A DNA stretch of 64,000 bases from Hygrocybe punicea (GCA_963556145.1 OY744461.1:7140891-7204890); one strand, 5' to 3'. Shown: positions 48,607 to 62,722, counted from the stretch's first letter. Made by a program: numbers and translations. Notes: generated by a model not told the origin, from the sequence alone.

Positions 48607-48643
48607 ATGGCGGGCAATTCTGAAGGATTGACCTCGCCAACAT

Positions 48644-51600
48644 ATGGTACAGCTACCTTTACCCAGATATCCACTCCAAGATTTTCAAACATTTCCGACT
48701 CAGGTTCGTGGTACACCAGGTGCCCAGCTCATTATCTCATCGGATGGCTTAGGAACAGAACGGTTATCCTCGAACGGCGACGGTGCGTCACGAGTCATCG
48801 TTTCCCCCTCACCGTCAGCGGAGGCCGAAGCCTACTCCGACGACGATTCTTTCGACGAAACCACAGAGGTTGAAAATGCCCTCAACGTCGATTATGAACT
48901 CGACGACACTGAAGACTTTCTCACTCGGTGGGCGGGCGGCTCGTCAGGGGCATCAGCATTCACATCCGTTCCGGGATCCTATTCAACGCCTTCCCCCACA
49001 TATACAACCACGTCAACAGGACTACGCTTGCCCTTCTTCTCTCACAATTCTTCTGGAAGGATACTCAGCATCATTGCCGAAAGAACAGAACAGTCTACAT
49101 CTCGACCGACCTCTGGCATACCAAGACCTGATATCCCCGTTCCAGATGTGTTGAGGAGATCGGCCATCTTGAGTGGCACCACTGTACCTTCTCCACATGT
49201 GCGCGCACTGGCAGATCCCGCCTCGGATCGTGCTCTGCTACCTCAAGGTCGCAGAGCAGGCGATTTAATTGCATTTTTTGAAGACAAAAAGGTTGATACG
49301 GGAGGCCACTCAAGGACAATTTCGGCACCAGGTGGTTTGCGTTCTCCAAGTCCATACCTTGCGCCAGCTAGCCAGTCGACTCCTAATTTTGGGAGCACAA
49401 CGGGATACGGGACTGGCTTCGGCTATTCAAGCACTGGATACGGATATGGCTCCAGGTCGTCCTCACCTACAAAAACCAAGTCCAGCTCCTCAGTATCTTC
49501 GGCATCATCAGCATCGGTACCAATTTCAACATTGCTTTCCCCACCTATCAGGGGGTTGACCTCCTTGTCGACAACTGACACGCGGACCGACACTCGCACC
49601 GGGATCGGAGGCGCCTATCAGAGCCCGAGTACGTTTACTAATACGTTCACTAACACATTTTCGAACACGTTTACCCCCACTGATACCTTTACGGGTGCGG
49701 GTACCATAACCGGCACTCGGACAACGTCACCCCTACGTCGTCCACAGACATCTCCACGCTCGCCTCTGGCATCTGTTCGTAATATCGTCGCTGCGTGGAA
49801 GGAGCGAACGCCCTCGTTGGCGAGATCGAGTCCCAAGTCATCGGCTCCCGTGTCCCCGTCGCCCTCACCAGAGGGTGGTGGTCTTTTTGGCATCAGGAGG
49901 CGGGCCGGGAGGGTCAGTGCGCGATTGAGGGAGAGTCGATCAACAGAAGCACCTCACAGCGGCAGCGGTGAGGATGCCCTCTTCGATGTTGCAGATTTAA
50001 CTCCATATGCGAAAGGTGGTGCCCAAGTGAGTTGCCTTTTTGAGATGTGTTTTCGTTGTTTGCTAAAAATATCATTCCCAAGCCTGACCGTATTGGCTTG
50101 CTGTGGTATCTCAATGTTCACGCACCCCCACCTTACAGATGGCAGCGATGCCAAGCCTTACTTTACCGGCACGTGTTGCTACTGTCCTGGATTGCTCCTG
50201 GTGGCGGGCGAGGGGTTGTGTCGTTGGATCTGCTAAACTGCACCAGCGTGATATCAGTGCCGTCACCTACGCATCCAAGTGCGCAAGATGATGTGGGGAC
50301 GATTGCTGCTCTGTCGCAAAGCGAGGAGCGGGGTGGGCAACCTTTGATGGACATGCTCGTACCATTTCATTTATTATATGGAGATGGCGTGGAGAGAGTT
50401 GCTGCAGAGAGCTTGTTGGAAAGGCAAAGATGGGTGAACTATCTTTGGTGAGCGAGTGTCAAATATTTGTGTGCCGTTTGTTGAAGCATGAATTAGGGAT
50501 GCTATCCATCGACCGATGATTGAACGCTCCGAGACGCGTTCGCCGACTGGTTCAATTACAGGTTCCATAGGGACGATTAAATCCATCGAGAGTCGTATCA
50601 GCACCAATTCAAGCATAGGATCTGCTTCGACTGTGTTTGTGCCTCCCTTTGAATCTATCCCTGAAATGTCAGATTTGCAATCCACTGTTTCTGGTTCAAG
50701 AATGTCTCGCCGCTCGTCCCTCGTCTCCTCGCATCACGTGGGTACAGTTGACGACACTGCCATATTGAATCAAGAGTACGTGTATCCGGGTGACCGACGC
50801 GTCATTCCGCCTAGTCGTCATGGCACGCTCAGACGGACGAGTTCCATGACGGATCTCGACGAGGCATTCGCATCTGCTGTCACTCGAGCACGAGACGCGC
50901 GCCCCGGGCTTGGGTTCATGACACGTGTGGCATTGGGAGGCTCTCCTGTGACAGTTTCAAGTGGCTCTTCCCTTGGGGCGAATGTGTGGGTGACCCCGCC
51001 GCCAAGTGTTGGGAGGGGAAGTGACAAGTCGAAGAGTCGCGCGTCGGGCTCTGAGCTGTCTATTTCCGATAAAGAATTCTTCTCGGCTGAGACGGGAACT
51101 CCATCCGGTGGAACGCAGTCTTCGTTCTATTCGACCACATCGTTTACTGGGCCAGATAGTGGCACATTCACGGGGTTACGTACCGATGAAACTATCCTGG
51201 GCTTCACCTCTGGCAGTTCAGGCACCCAGGTCATGTCATCAACATTGTCCCACAGACGTACAGACTCTGCTTCCATGCTTGGCGACTCGCATGACTCAAG
51301 CACGTACACGACATCGTCTCCCTCCCTCTCTGTGACGAGGGATGTTAGAAGAAGGTCCGCCAGGACGAGCTCGAGGTCGCTTTCGTCGTCTTACCCAAGT
51401 TGTTGCGATGATTCTTCGGACAAGGAGAATTCTGGATCTTTTACGCCATCAGGAACTGGCTCGTATACTCACTCAGGAACCAGCTCATATACGCCTTCAG
51501 GAATACCGTCCGAGACAACAGAATGCCATGTTTCACGCTCCTCGGAGTTTTCGTCCCTTACATTTCCATGCTCAACCACTCCATGTCAATCCACATCCAC

Positions 51601-54600
51601 TTTTGGAGAATCTACCCATAAGGATGAAGATAGCGAGATCTACATCACGGCATCGGCTGGAAGTTCTGACTATGTCACTGCCAGAACGCCTTCATCGACT
51701 GCTTACGAGTCGTTGCCGACGATTCCGTCCGAGTCCGAGTATGATACCGCTGAAGTGTGCTCGACGGAATACGTGACAGCAGAGAAATGCCCCACAGAAC
51801 TTTCGACCGAATATACGACTGCCGAGATTTGCTCAACCGAACGCGAAAGCCCTTGGCCCTGGCACGTTCCATTACCCCCAAGCACGGTTGCGACACCAAT
51901 AGAACTGGAGGATGACATTAGTATTTCATCACCGTTGACCTTCCCAACCATTTCTGACATTCTTTCGGAGCCTGATGCAGAACCTCTTGACCCAGCTCTT
52001 ATTTCTTTGCCACCATCTACGACAATATCTTCCCTCGAGACCTCGACACTGGATGAGAGGACTCCAACGCAAGTCTCGTCTCCCCCCAGTACATCGACTA
52101 TGTCGGTGTCCTCTCCAACTCCAGAATCCTCTAGCGTCACGCCCACACCCACGCCGCCACCGAGGACAACGCTCACCAGCATAACGGAGTCTGATATACC
52201 ATCTGCCATGGGCCTGACGCTGTCTTCCCCGACCTCCCGCCCTCCCTCCAGTCCATCAGTCCATACGTCACTTTGGGCGCCGGAGAGTAACGAGTCTTAC
52301 GAATCATCCGTTTTGAGGGCATCGCCATCGGTGGGGTCCCTGGCTCTTCCGGAGGGACCGGATACGTCATTCGAGACCTCATTCTTGAGACCCAGTGGCT
52401 CGATGATGTCGTCGCCGGACAGACTCACTCCTATACCGGAGACTCCGACAACGCCATCTTACACTATTCCCCCAACGCCGTCTCCGCTACCTGAACGACT
52501 TCCGTCGATATCATCCGCAACAAGTGTGCCGACACGTTTGACTCCGTCATGGGAACCTTCCGTGACATCTGTGTCAACACTGTCAAGGACCATTTCCAGT
52601 TCTTCCGGCGTATCGAGCATATCAATGAGGTCTTCTGATATGGATGCTCGGTCTCTCCGAGATGTGCCTTTTATTGTGGAGCCGTCAACAGAACCTTCTC
52701 TACTTTCGACTCATCGTGGTTCAACCCCACAACGTCTTGTGTGTATTTCAAGTACTTCGATTACTAGGTGTTATTAATGGTTTCTTTCAGAGCTCCCCTT
52801 CGGCGATTCCATTACCTAGTTCACCACCGTCTACGCCTTCGGTGTCCATGAGTGTCAGCATCAGTACCCCTCAGACTAACATACCTTCCCTCCATTCTGT
52901 ACTTGAGACAATTCCGTCCGATGATGGCCGGAGCGAGATCCTGACGCACGACATCAACAGGCTTCTTCAGCATATTCACAACCTTGATCAACTCAGAGGC
53001 CAAGAGAATCATGAGATGGCGGATAACATCAGAGCCATCCGGGATGAATTATACGATCTCTCGGACCACCTTCGCCGACCTACTTTGCCACATCAGGATC
53101 AGAGTGTTGGTAGGAGTAGTATGATTGCGTCGGACCGACTAATCCCTGTTGGGCCACGCGATGTACCAGTGTCGCCCCGTCCGATCCCCCTGACGCCTCC
53201 TCCATTCAGAGTGCCATCGCCCAGCTCTATTATGAGTAGCGAGTCGTTCTTGTCATCCCATCATTCCGATGATGACCTCCTTATGCAACCGGAACCGAGC
53301 TCACCAACATGGTCTCCACCGAGGTCCCCATCTCCCCCACGCCTTCCGATGCCTTCGCCGTTACTGACAACAACGTCTGGACCTTATGTGTCAACATCAT
53401 CGGCCTCATCTGCAGCTCCGCTTCCACCACCTTCCCCATCTCCGTCGTCGTCCTCTAGTATGAGTTCAAGAAGTGCCTCAACTGTCCGTCCACGGATGAC
53501 ACTCGACAACCTGCAGGAACTGTTAGACAGAATGAGAGACCAGATGGTAGCCCTTCGGAATGGTCAACTATCCACCGATCGCATACTCGACGAACTTCGA
53601 GGGCGAATACCTGTCACACAGGACAATACCGAAATGTTGGGCAGACTACGAGATATCGAGGATTTGCTGCAACGGGTACTTGACCAAAGTCAACCTCGCC
53701 AACCCGAGCCTCGCCAACCCGAGCCTCGCCAACCTGAGCCTCTTGCTCCAAGCGTCTCTGAGACGGAATCCAGTTCGGACCCCTTTGCTGATTTAGAACA
53801 CCTCCGACAAAGGCTGAGGGATTTCACAACTCAACGCCAACCTCCTATCACGCCGGTGCCTCCGCCGACCCGAGCAGGACCTTCTCTTGATGAGGAGTTT
53901 GCAGCAATGTTGCGTGCAGGCCCTCACATACCTCCTCGTGACATCGAACCACCTCCCCCTCTGACCCCGTTCCGGTATCAGCCAGCTCCTCGGATCTCAA
54001 GACCGAGAAGTGCTAGCCCGACATTACCCCCTCGACCTCATACAGTTCCACTGGAAGCACCGGTCAATCTCTTTGACGGCCCTCGCCGTAGGCCAACCCG
54101 AACCGCCACAGAAAGAGATCGAAGGCTAAGGCGACCAGATTCGGAGATATCGTATATACCTGTCATTCCACCTGACCCGAGATTGATTCGAAGGACACAG
54201 CCGCCAGAGGCAGAACAACGTCTGCAAGATCTCGGAAGAGAGAGACGACCAAGTGTGGACGTGCCTCCAGTTGTGCCAGTTATAGTCAGTGCAGATACCT
54301 TGTGAACTATTGAATCCTTCGGCTAACCGTTTGTTCGCTAGCCTGCTGATCTATACCGACCGCCTACGGCTCCCGCAGACTTGGGTCGGGATCCATTGCA
54401 GCGAATTGGAAGGAGCTGGTATCATGGGGTTTGTATCTCTAAACCCTAACAGTTGTTACACGCTAAGTGAGTGTTCTCCGATAGCCCCCTATGACCGCCG
54501 TCCCACCACCAGGTGTATTTGCACCACAACCGCCGATCGCCCCTCAACCCATGCCAGGTGCCCCTCCTACCTTTGTTCCCATGCCCCCGGGTCCTGTGAG

Positions 54601-57600
54601 TCTACCGAACCCAATATGTTGTTGACCCCTTACAAATGTGCTGCCCTTAGACTGTTGTCCAAGTACCATTGTTTGATACACTGATGGAAATCCTACGAGT
54701 AACTTTTTTTTACCCCTTTGATGAACATCCGGCTGACACTCCCGTAGGAAAATCGACTAGCGCAGCTTGCCACCGTCGAACAACAGAGGGAACTCATGAG
54801 GTACATGAGAGGTTTGAACGAGTGGCTTGAAAGGGATGTTCATGACCGACAGGCGGAACTTCGAGGTGTTTCAGCACGTGTAGATCAGCTGAGAAACGAC
54901 ATTGGCCGCCTTGGTATGCCCATCCAACATTTAGGTCAGTCATCTCGTTCTCGGTTTTGGTTCCCTCCTCATTCGTCATAGATGTCCAGGCAGGCCAGCC
55001 GTTCATTGTGCCTCCCGTTCCCCAAGTTGCATCGGTGGGACCACAACCTGGGTTTGCTCTTCGACCGGGGTTTGTACCACAGCCTGGAGTTGTACCACCC
55101 GTTATTCCATTCCCCGTCCCTGAAAGAGGAAGGGGTGAGACTCCCTCGCCACCATTCGAACCTGTTATACCGGACTTATCCGGCCGGATGCAGCGCATGG
55201 GAGATGAGCCAGTTATACCTCCAGGTCCTTATCCTCACACAGGACCGGGACAGCCACCCTTCATCTACCACCCTCCTCCTCCAGAGGAAGATCGACCATT
55301 CGTGCCTCCCTCCCCGTCGTCGTCGCCGTCATCATCATCTAGACCGACTTCTCATGAGGAGGAAATCATGCATGTGCCGGCACCCCAATTTCCCCCCCAA
55401 CCACCGATTGTGATAGGTCCTCCCCCTCCTCATGACCCAACTATTGTCAGGATTGTCGATGGTTCACGCAGTAGCACTAGTAGCTCGGAGAGGTCTAGAC
55501 CCAGATCGCCCCGACGTCGCTTTGACGGGCGTCCCTCTGTTGTTGGTGACTCGGTCCCCTCAGTCGCACACGATCCCTCCAGACCTCATAGAGCCTCACC
55601 TTCGAGGCCCTCTGTTATGACCATTCCCGCCCGTTATCCTGAATCACGTCGTGGCTCTCCGAGACATCCAGATGTTCTTCCACAGGCACCGGCGCCGATC
55701 ATCATTCAACAACCAGCTCAACAGATTCCGTTTATGCAGGGACCGATGCCAATACCAATGACTACAGTCCCCATGGGAGTCACGCAGCCACCTGTCAGTG
55801 TTCAACCCAGCCAACCGCATGTTATTGAGTTGCGTACTCGTACTCGCTCTCCAAGTTCTCGTAGAGCACGCTCGCCAATTAGAGAGTCAGACCGCCCACG
55901 CCGCCCACGGTCTCGTTCTCCTCGACGCCCACGGTCACGGTCGCCATCACCTCGTTTACGCCGCCGTTCGCCGTCTTACTCACCAGATCGTGCGCCTATA
56001 GTGTTAACTCGGCCCCGTACCCCACCTATACTGCTCACCCGTTCCCGCTCTAGCAGCTTGAGACGTCGAGGTGCTGATCGGCTGCCTATTCAACAAGTCC
56101 CCACCACAGTACCCATGCATATTATCAGCCATGACGCAGGGAGACGGCCCAGTTCGTCGGAACGTAGACCTCGCCGTAGTCGCTCTCCTTCACGCTCTCC
56201 CCGTATACCAATCATTGTGCAACAACCTGCACCCGTTCAACCGTCGCAGCCTTATCGACCTCCTTCTCCGAGAGATCGACCCCGGCGACGTTCTCGATCA
56301 CGGAGTCCTTCCCCCCGACAAATAATTATACCAAGCGAGGTCTTCACACGTCGCTCGCGATCTTCGCCCCCTTACCGCCGTCAACCAACGGACATCTACG
56401 TGGAAAGATCCCCTCGTCGCTCTGATCGCCGATCACGCTCTTATAGTCCAATTTCCCGTTATCCCCCACGTAGGCTCCGCCGGTATCGACGTAGTCCATC
56501 GTATTCCCCTCCCGGTTCTCCTTCTAGAGATAGGTCTGGCCGTCGTGCTCGGGATAGACGCCGCCGCCACCCAGAGAGCCGTTCACTTTCACCTCGTTCG
56601 CCTTCACTGGAAGGAGACCGCCCTCGTCGTCGTTTGCCTTCACGAGAGGAAGACCGTCCTCGTCGTCGTTTACCTTTATTAGAGGAAGACCGCCCTCGTC
56701 GTCGTTTACCCTCTCTAGAGGAAGACCGTCCTCGACGTCGTTTACCTTCACTAGAGGAAGACCGCCCTCGTCGTCGTTTACCTTCTCTAGAGGAAGACCG
56801 CCTTCGGCGTCGTTTACCGTCACGAGAGGAAGACCGCCCTCGTCGTCGTCGTCCTGAAAGTCCCCGAACTCAATCTCCTAGAGACGAGCGCGATCGATCA
56901 CCCGGGTTTGACTATCGCCCTCGTCGTCGACGTCTTCCTGGTAGTCCTCGCCCAGAGGATGAATTTGATAGTGGCATCCCTCCCCACGTTATAACCGTTC
57001 CTTCGTCACGCCGTAGTCGTCGCACGCGTCCGTCTCCTGCCCCTAGTGAGGAACGTGACTTGGGTGCCCCCCACATCATAACGGTGCCTTCCACGCGACG
57101 TCCACACGGCCCTCCAACTGTCTATCGCCCGAGTTCTCGAGCAAGCCTAGAGAGCCCTCATAGAGAGCCTACCATTCTCACGCTAGGACCTGGACCTCAT
57201 GTACCGGAGCATGTTCCATATGAACCTGATATAGAGCATGCTCGCCCTATAGCTCCCCCGCATGGTGTGTCTGACAGTTACTTTTATCGTTCCGTTACTT
57301 AATTTCTCTTGCGTTGTCAGCACCCTATCGTCCTGTTCCCTCTGAGTATGAACATGACCGACCGGTGACTCCCAGGACGCCATTGCCAGCTGATACCTTG
57401 ATCCCAGTCAGGCGAACCCCTACTGTGCGCGAAGAGGACCGCAGACGTCTCCCTGATAGAGCACGAAGTCCGCGTTATTCTCCAGAACCAAGACGCCGAT
57501 CACCGAGCTTAAGGAGTGTCATCCACCGTGTTCCTCCTCCTCGCAGCGCAGAAATAGGAGATTTGACATATGCTGATGCTGAGCGGGAACGTCACGATCG

Positions 57601-59395
57601 ATTCCGCGAAATAGAAGGACAATTGCACCGAGCCGTACAAACGGCGGCCGAAGCTGAGGACGAACGAGAGAACGAATTTCGCCGCAACGAGGAGGAAAGA
57701 CAACGTATATTCTTGGAGAATGAGGCGAGAAGAGAGGAGGAAGGGAGACAACGAAGAGACCAGATTTGGCAAGACCTGGAGGGCCGTCTGGCTGGCCCCG
57801 TGCCAGTGGTGCAACCGTTGGAATCTCCACATCCTGAAACGGAGTCCCTTATTGGATCTGTGCGCCAAGCAGCTCAGGATGCAACGTCCCGATATGCTGC
57901 TGATATCCTAGAAACCGTCAAGGCCGAAAGAGAAGAATTAGCAAGAGAGAGGGAAGCGGCCGAGGCAGAACGTGAGCGACTTCGCGCGGATGCCGAGGAT
58001 GCACGTACCCGTCTGGCTCAGGAATGTGAAGCGAGAGTCAGAGCCCTTGAAGGAGAATTGGCTGCGGCCCGTGCAGAGTTGGAAAATGAAAAGCAGCTAC
58101 GAATCACGGAGGAAGCAGAAACACGGGAGAGAGAGAGACAGGAATCATTGGAAAGAGATGAGGCTGTTAGGAACCAGTTGGCTGATATCACCAACCTGGT
58201 TCAGGATCTGCGAGATAGTTGTGCCAGGAAGAAGGAGCTCATGGATGAAAGATGGGAAGAGAAGCAAGGCAGACGGGAAGAAAAGGATTCCAAATTGGGC
58301 GAACTCCATGAGATGGTTGCTAGAATTCTTCAGGATCGCGAAGCCGATAGACTCAGGGCTGAAGAAGAGCGTGCAGCTGCTGAAGCTCGACCAGGTTTGA
58401 TTCATTCAATCTTTGGTCTACTAGACGTTAACTTTGCAGTAGGTGTCGAGAAAGTTCTTGAAGAACTTCAGAGACAGAATTCTGAATTACGAGAGCTTCT
58501 TAACTCCTTGTCGGAAAGTGAGTCTTCAAACTTCATTGCTCCATCAGATTGATCTCACATCTCTTCCCAGGTTGGCGCGCGGATTGTACGAGACATCACG
58601 AGGAGACACTCAATGCCGTGAGAGCCACTGCTCAAGAACAGGTACCGTTTAATGTTCAAGGAGTGAGTGTTATTTTCAAGAAGTACCTTGGAGAAGCCTG
58701 ACTAATGAATACTAACGCAGTACCTCGACGACTTCTGTAAAGCATTATCGTCTGAAATAAAAGACCTACTCGGGGAAGTCGGCAAATTGCGTGAGGAGAG
58801 GCGCTCCTTGCAATAGTGGGTGCCTTCTCCACTTTTGTACAATCAAGCACACTAAAGGTTCCTCCCAGTGAACTCGGCTATATGTTATGTATGAAGTCTA
58901 AGTTCGGTCCTGGGGGTGAATTTGAACCCGATTGGTCAGTAACTTTTTGACATTGACTTGTTTCCACTCTGAAATTTTTTTGATCTTCTAGGAAACCTCC
59001 CCGAGGTGCTCCTGGGGGTCCTCCGGCTGACGCTCCGCCCCCGGAACCCCCAATGCCCCCCGAAGAACCACCACCGGCTAAACCGGCATGGCGAACAGTC
59101 CACCCTCGCGCCCCCCGCAAGCAGAAGCTTAAGAAGGAGCCACCACCACCACCCGCTTCAGGTCCAGGACCTGGTCCCGATCCAAGGCGACAGGTGACGT
59201 CCTGGGCTACTTGGCAACGTGAGTGACGATATAAAAAAATTGTTTATTTCAGGCTGACACTCTTTGTACCATTCATCAGCTGATCCTGCTTTGGTCCCTA
59301 CTCCTCCATCTATTGAGCCGACTCTACTTGTACCCGATCGAGGAAGCCCGGGACTGTTCGGGCCAAGGTCCCCGCGCGATTCATATAGGGGATGA
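48644..59395 (+). CDS. Giant PH-domain / RS-rich / coiled-coil protein
   Basis: About 10.7 kb of same-strand exons that splice into one protein of roughly 3,300 residues. Order: acidic Ser-rich N-terminus; a TNTF-repeat tract near 49630-49700; a PH-like domain (RIGLLWYLNVHAPPPYRW, LLLSWIAPGGGRGVVSLDLL, ERQRWVNYLW; about 50095-50450); a long Ser/Thr/Pro-rich region; a helical part (LTHDINRLLQHIHNLDQL); a Pro/Arg/Ser-rich region with RSRSPRR and 12-residue EEDRPRRRLPSL repeats (56605-56850); a charged coiled coil (57590-58500); and a C-terminal region with GYLDDFCKALSSEIKDLLGE, YELGYMLCMKSKFGPGGEFE and a Pro-rich end. It may be a cortical or membrane scaffold (inference). An upstream ATG at 48607 needs a 34-bp intron to connect. 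A split into two genes near 52.7 kb cannot be excluded. Confidence 0.65.
56605..56855 (+). repeat. 36-bp coding minisatellite
   Basis: About seven tandem copies of GAGGAAGACCGCCCTCGTCG plus 16 further bases encode the 12-residue repeat EEDRPRRRLPSL/LPSR inside the giant protein gene. Copy number is likely polymorphic. Confidence 0.85.
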
Positions 59396-59539
59396 ACGTA
59401 TTTTAATGATATAAAGTTGCTTTATGCTTAACGTGACAGCTTTTACTTTGCCATGCTTGTTTTTTATACTTGTTTTTTAATTATTGTGTATATTTTCAAT
59501 AATAATACATAAATCAAGACTTTTTTATCTCAACCCTTT

Positions 59540-60189
59540 ATGGCTAACTCGTTCCGCAAGATCGACATCGACATCTACGACGAGGACGTCCTCCAGGAAA
59601 GTGAGCTGTACGAAGCCGACCCCAGAGACCCAGCCCAGGTGCTCAGCGACACAAGGCAGAAAACAGCAGCAGTTCGCAGCGCTTTGGCAAAGTGTGTTGT
59701 CGTACTCCCTCTTCGTATTTAGTTTTTGAGTGTAGTCCTCTTCCTCGCAATCGTGAGCAGAAGTGACATCAACGGAGCTCTGAGTATCGTCCTAGAGAAT
59801 GCCCCCTACGGACCTAATGTCGACGAAGCCAAGGTAAAACCCATCGTCATCCCTTAATCCTGCGGCCTTGAGCGTCTCTTTCTCTCATGTTACAGAACCT
59901 GAACCTGCAAACACTCGTGACCATCCTCAACAGCACAAAAGCAACCGATATCCCTGCCGTGGTCAAGTCCCTGTCGCAGGATGAACAGGACACACTCATG
60001 AAGTACCTTTATAAAGGCATGGGCATGCCGGGGTGGGGTGATGTCAGCGGGAGCGTTCTCCTGGGGTGGCACGAGAAGGTTCGTCACCGTCCATTTGGCG
60101 CGCAAACGTGTTAACTTTGGTGCCAGTTGACGGAGGTTGCTGGAACGGGTTGCATCGTACGCGTTATGACAGACCGAAGGACAGTTTAA
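59540..60189 (+). CDS. ARPC5: Arp2/3 complex subunit 5 (p16)
   Basis: Four exons (59540-59691, 59761-59833, 59896-60078, 60127-60189) join in phase to 156 residues, the usual length. The sequence begins [20 protein letters not shown] and carries [59 protein letters not shown] and the characteristic C-terminus [17 protein letters not shown]5 bridges subunits of the Arp2/3 complex, which nucleates branched actin for endocytosis and polar growth. It starts only 145 bp after the giant gene and converges with RBX1. Confidence 0.95.
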
Positions 60190-60358
60190 TACAACCTGTA
60201 CCCATCAAGTAATGTACGATTGGAAGTAGTAAGATTTCTTGTGTCCGGGACCCTTTTCATGTCATCGCCTAAAGTGAGAAAGCCCTCCCAGACTTTCAAG
60301 CCAGTAGTCAATGATATTACAGATGTTTTGTACACGATAGACATAACAACGCAAGACT

Positions 60359-60998
<640 letters not shown>

Positions 60999-61069
60999 GT
61001 CGAGGTTTGGAGTTTAGTTGGTGACCTCTGAGTTTGAATGAATTATTGTAAATAATAAATTATCGCAAA
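60999..61069. promoter_or_regulatory. 71-bp shared divergent promoter
   Basis: The start codons of RBX1 (60998, -) and tubulin cofactor C (61070, +) are separated by only 71 bp, with an AT-rich centre (TTATTGTAAATAATAAATTAT). Both genes must share promoter sequence or start transcription inside each other. If the cofactor gene uses the in-frame ATG at 61085 the gap is 86 bp. Confidence 0.6.
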
Positions 61070-62298
61070 ATGTTCAACCGTATAATGGACTTGAATTGGT
61101 CTTATTCACAGGAATTTCTCCCCCGATTCCACACTTCTCGTACTGGTCTGCAAATTTGCTACGTACTGTTAGGTGCATCTAAATCATTTTCAGACCTGGA
61201 ATCCCGAATCGAAGGCGCTAGCTCTGCAATAACGACCGAGGTGCTCGAGGTATTCTCGAAGGAACTGGCCAAGTTGACGAAAAGCCTGCTCGATGCAACT
61301 GGATCCTTGCCTGCGTTTGATCAACGACAATGCGAGTTGGTATGCTACGACCATCTCTCCACAGGAGACATCTCATGTATATTTTCCGTGACCAGCAATT
61401 ACAGGCTCTAGAAAACACTTTGGATGCATTACGTTCATCTTTGGTCCCGAAATCCAATTTTCGTTTCAAACGCAAAGTGATCAAGCCATCCGACCCGTTC
61501 TCCCCTACAATCCCTGCCCCAACGGCATCTGCGAAGAGCCCACCGTCATTCTCTGAATTAACTACAAATGCATCCGACCCAACTGAGTTGACACTATCAT
61601 CACAAGCCTTTCGCTATCTTACATTGGAATCCTTGTCTGATTCTCTTCTGCCTTCCAATCTAACAATTTTCAATGTGGACAGCTGCATTGTCAATCTTTT
61701 GCCTCCCATCTCACATTCGAAGAATAAAGAAATCGTTCATTCTCCAAACAAATCTGAGGATTTGGCATCGGCGCTCCATATTCGTGATGTCACCAACACG
61801 ATACTAATTCTTCCAGTCATGAAGGGCAGTGTACTCCTGCACAATATTTCCTCTTGCGTTGTCGTAGTCGGTTGCCATCAGGTGCGATTCTCGTTCGCGC
61901 TTTATGTAGGGCAAAGCACTAAAATTCCCGCCTTTAGTTCCGGATGCATAATTCCAATAACGTTGATGTGTATCTCTCAATCATTTCCAATCCCGTCATC
62001 GAACACTCGAAAGGTATACGTTTTGCGCCTTACCCATTACCTTTCTCGATGCTATCCGACGAACAACTAAACAAGGTACATTGACTGGCTCTCCCCCACT
62101 TTTCAAGATTGAACGATACTGTCACAGTCCCTCGACGACTTTTCCATCCAGGACTTCTCCCACATCCGGGCAACACCGTCACCCAATTGGTCAATCCTTG
62201 TCGCGGACAAACGAATCGAGTCGTGGCCTCGATCAGTTATCCAAGACCCTAAAGAACTGGAAGTTGTATTGAAGACGTATTTGCCGCCCAGGGGATAG
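61070..62298 (+). CDS. Tubulin-folding cofactor C (TBCC domain)
   Basis: The N-terminal exons encode MDLNWSYSQEFLPRFHTSR and a helical region (VLEVFSKELAKLTKSLLDAT). The TBCC beta-helix follows: SCIVNLLPPI, TILILPVMKGSVLLHNISSC, VVVVGCHQ, then after an intron FRMHNSNNVDVYLSIISNPV and IEHSKGIRFAPY. The last exon gives SLDDFSIQDFSHIRATPSPN, DKRIESWPRSV and ends KTYLPPRG at 62298. Cofactor C acts as a GAP on the cofactor D/E-tubulin complex and releases folded alpha/beta-tubulin. Its yeast counterpart is CIN2. Start at 61070 or 61085 is undecided. Confidence 0.9.
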
Positions 62299-62444
62299 AA
62301 TTCATCACCGTTCGGATTAGACAGTTGTGAGCAGCCCAAGGTGATGCAGTGAATGCATGAGCTGAAAGGTGGTCGGTCATGTAAGGCTCCAGGATCAAGT
62401 TTAGTAAAGCATCCATTCATTGGTCCGAACTTTACCGATGGTGG

Positions 62445-62640
62445 TTATTGCTGTTTTCAAAATGCATGACATTTTTTGAAAAAATAAATCTTTCAAAGAA
62501 CAAACATATATATTTAAAAAAATAAATCTATCAAATATATAGGTTTGTTCTTTGAAAGTTTTATTTTTTTTAATATATATGTTTGTTCTTGAAAGATTTA
62601 TTTTTTCAAAAAATGTCATGCATTTTGAAAACAGCAATAA
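62445..62640. repeat. 196-bp near-perfect foldback repeat
   Basis: TTATTGCTGTTTTCAAAATG at the left end is the exact reverse complement of the right end. The arms stay complementary for about 90 bp each, including TTTTTTGAAAAAATAAATCT and GAACAAACATATATA, with a few single-base gaps and a short loop near 62540. It is AT-rich, with no gene. It may be a small MITE or a stem-loop transcript source. Confidence 0.85.
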
Positions 62641-62681
62641 GTTAGTAAACCTGGCTCGATACTGATGTCTGTTGAGGAAAA

Positions 62682-62722
62682 AATAATAAATAAATAAATA
62701 AATAAAATAAAATAAAATAAAA
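62682..62722. repeat. AAAT/AAAAT microsatellite
   Basis: AATAAATAAATAAATAAAATAAAATAAAAT tract. Confidence 0.9.

Noticed and set aside
48607..48873. Separate small gene starting MAGNSEGLTSP
   Set aside because: The frame overlaps the giant gene's first exons and loses sense after the first 13 codons. It is better seen as a possible first exon needing a short intron.
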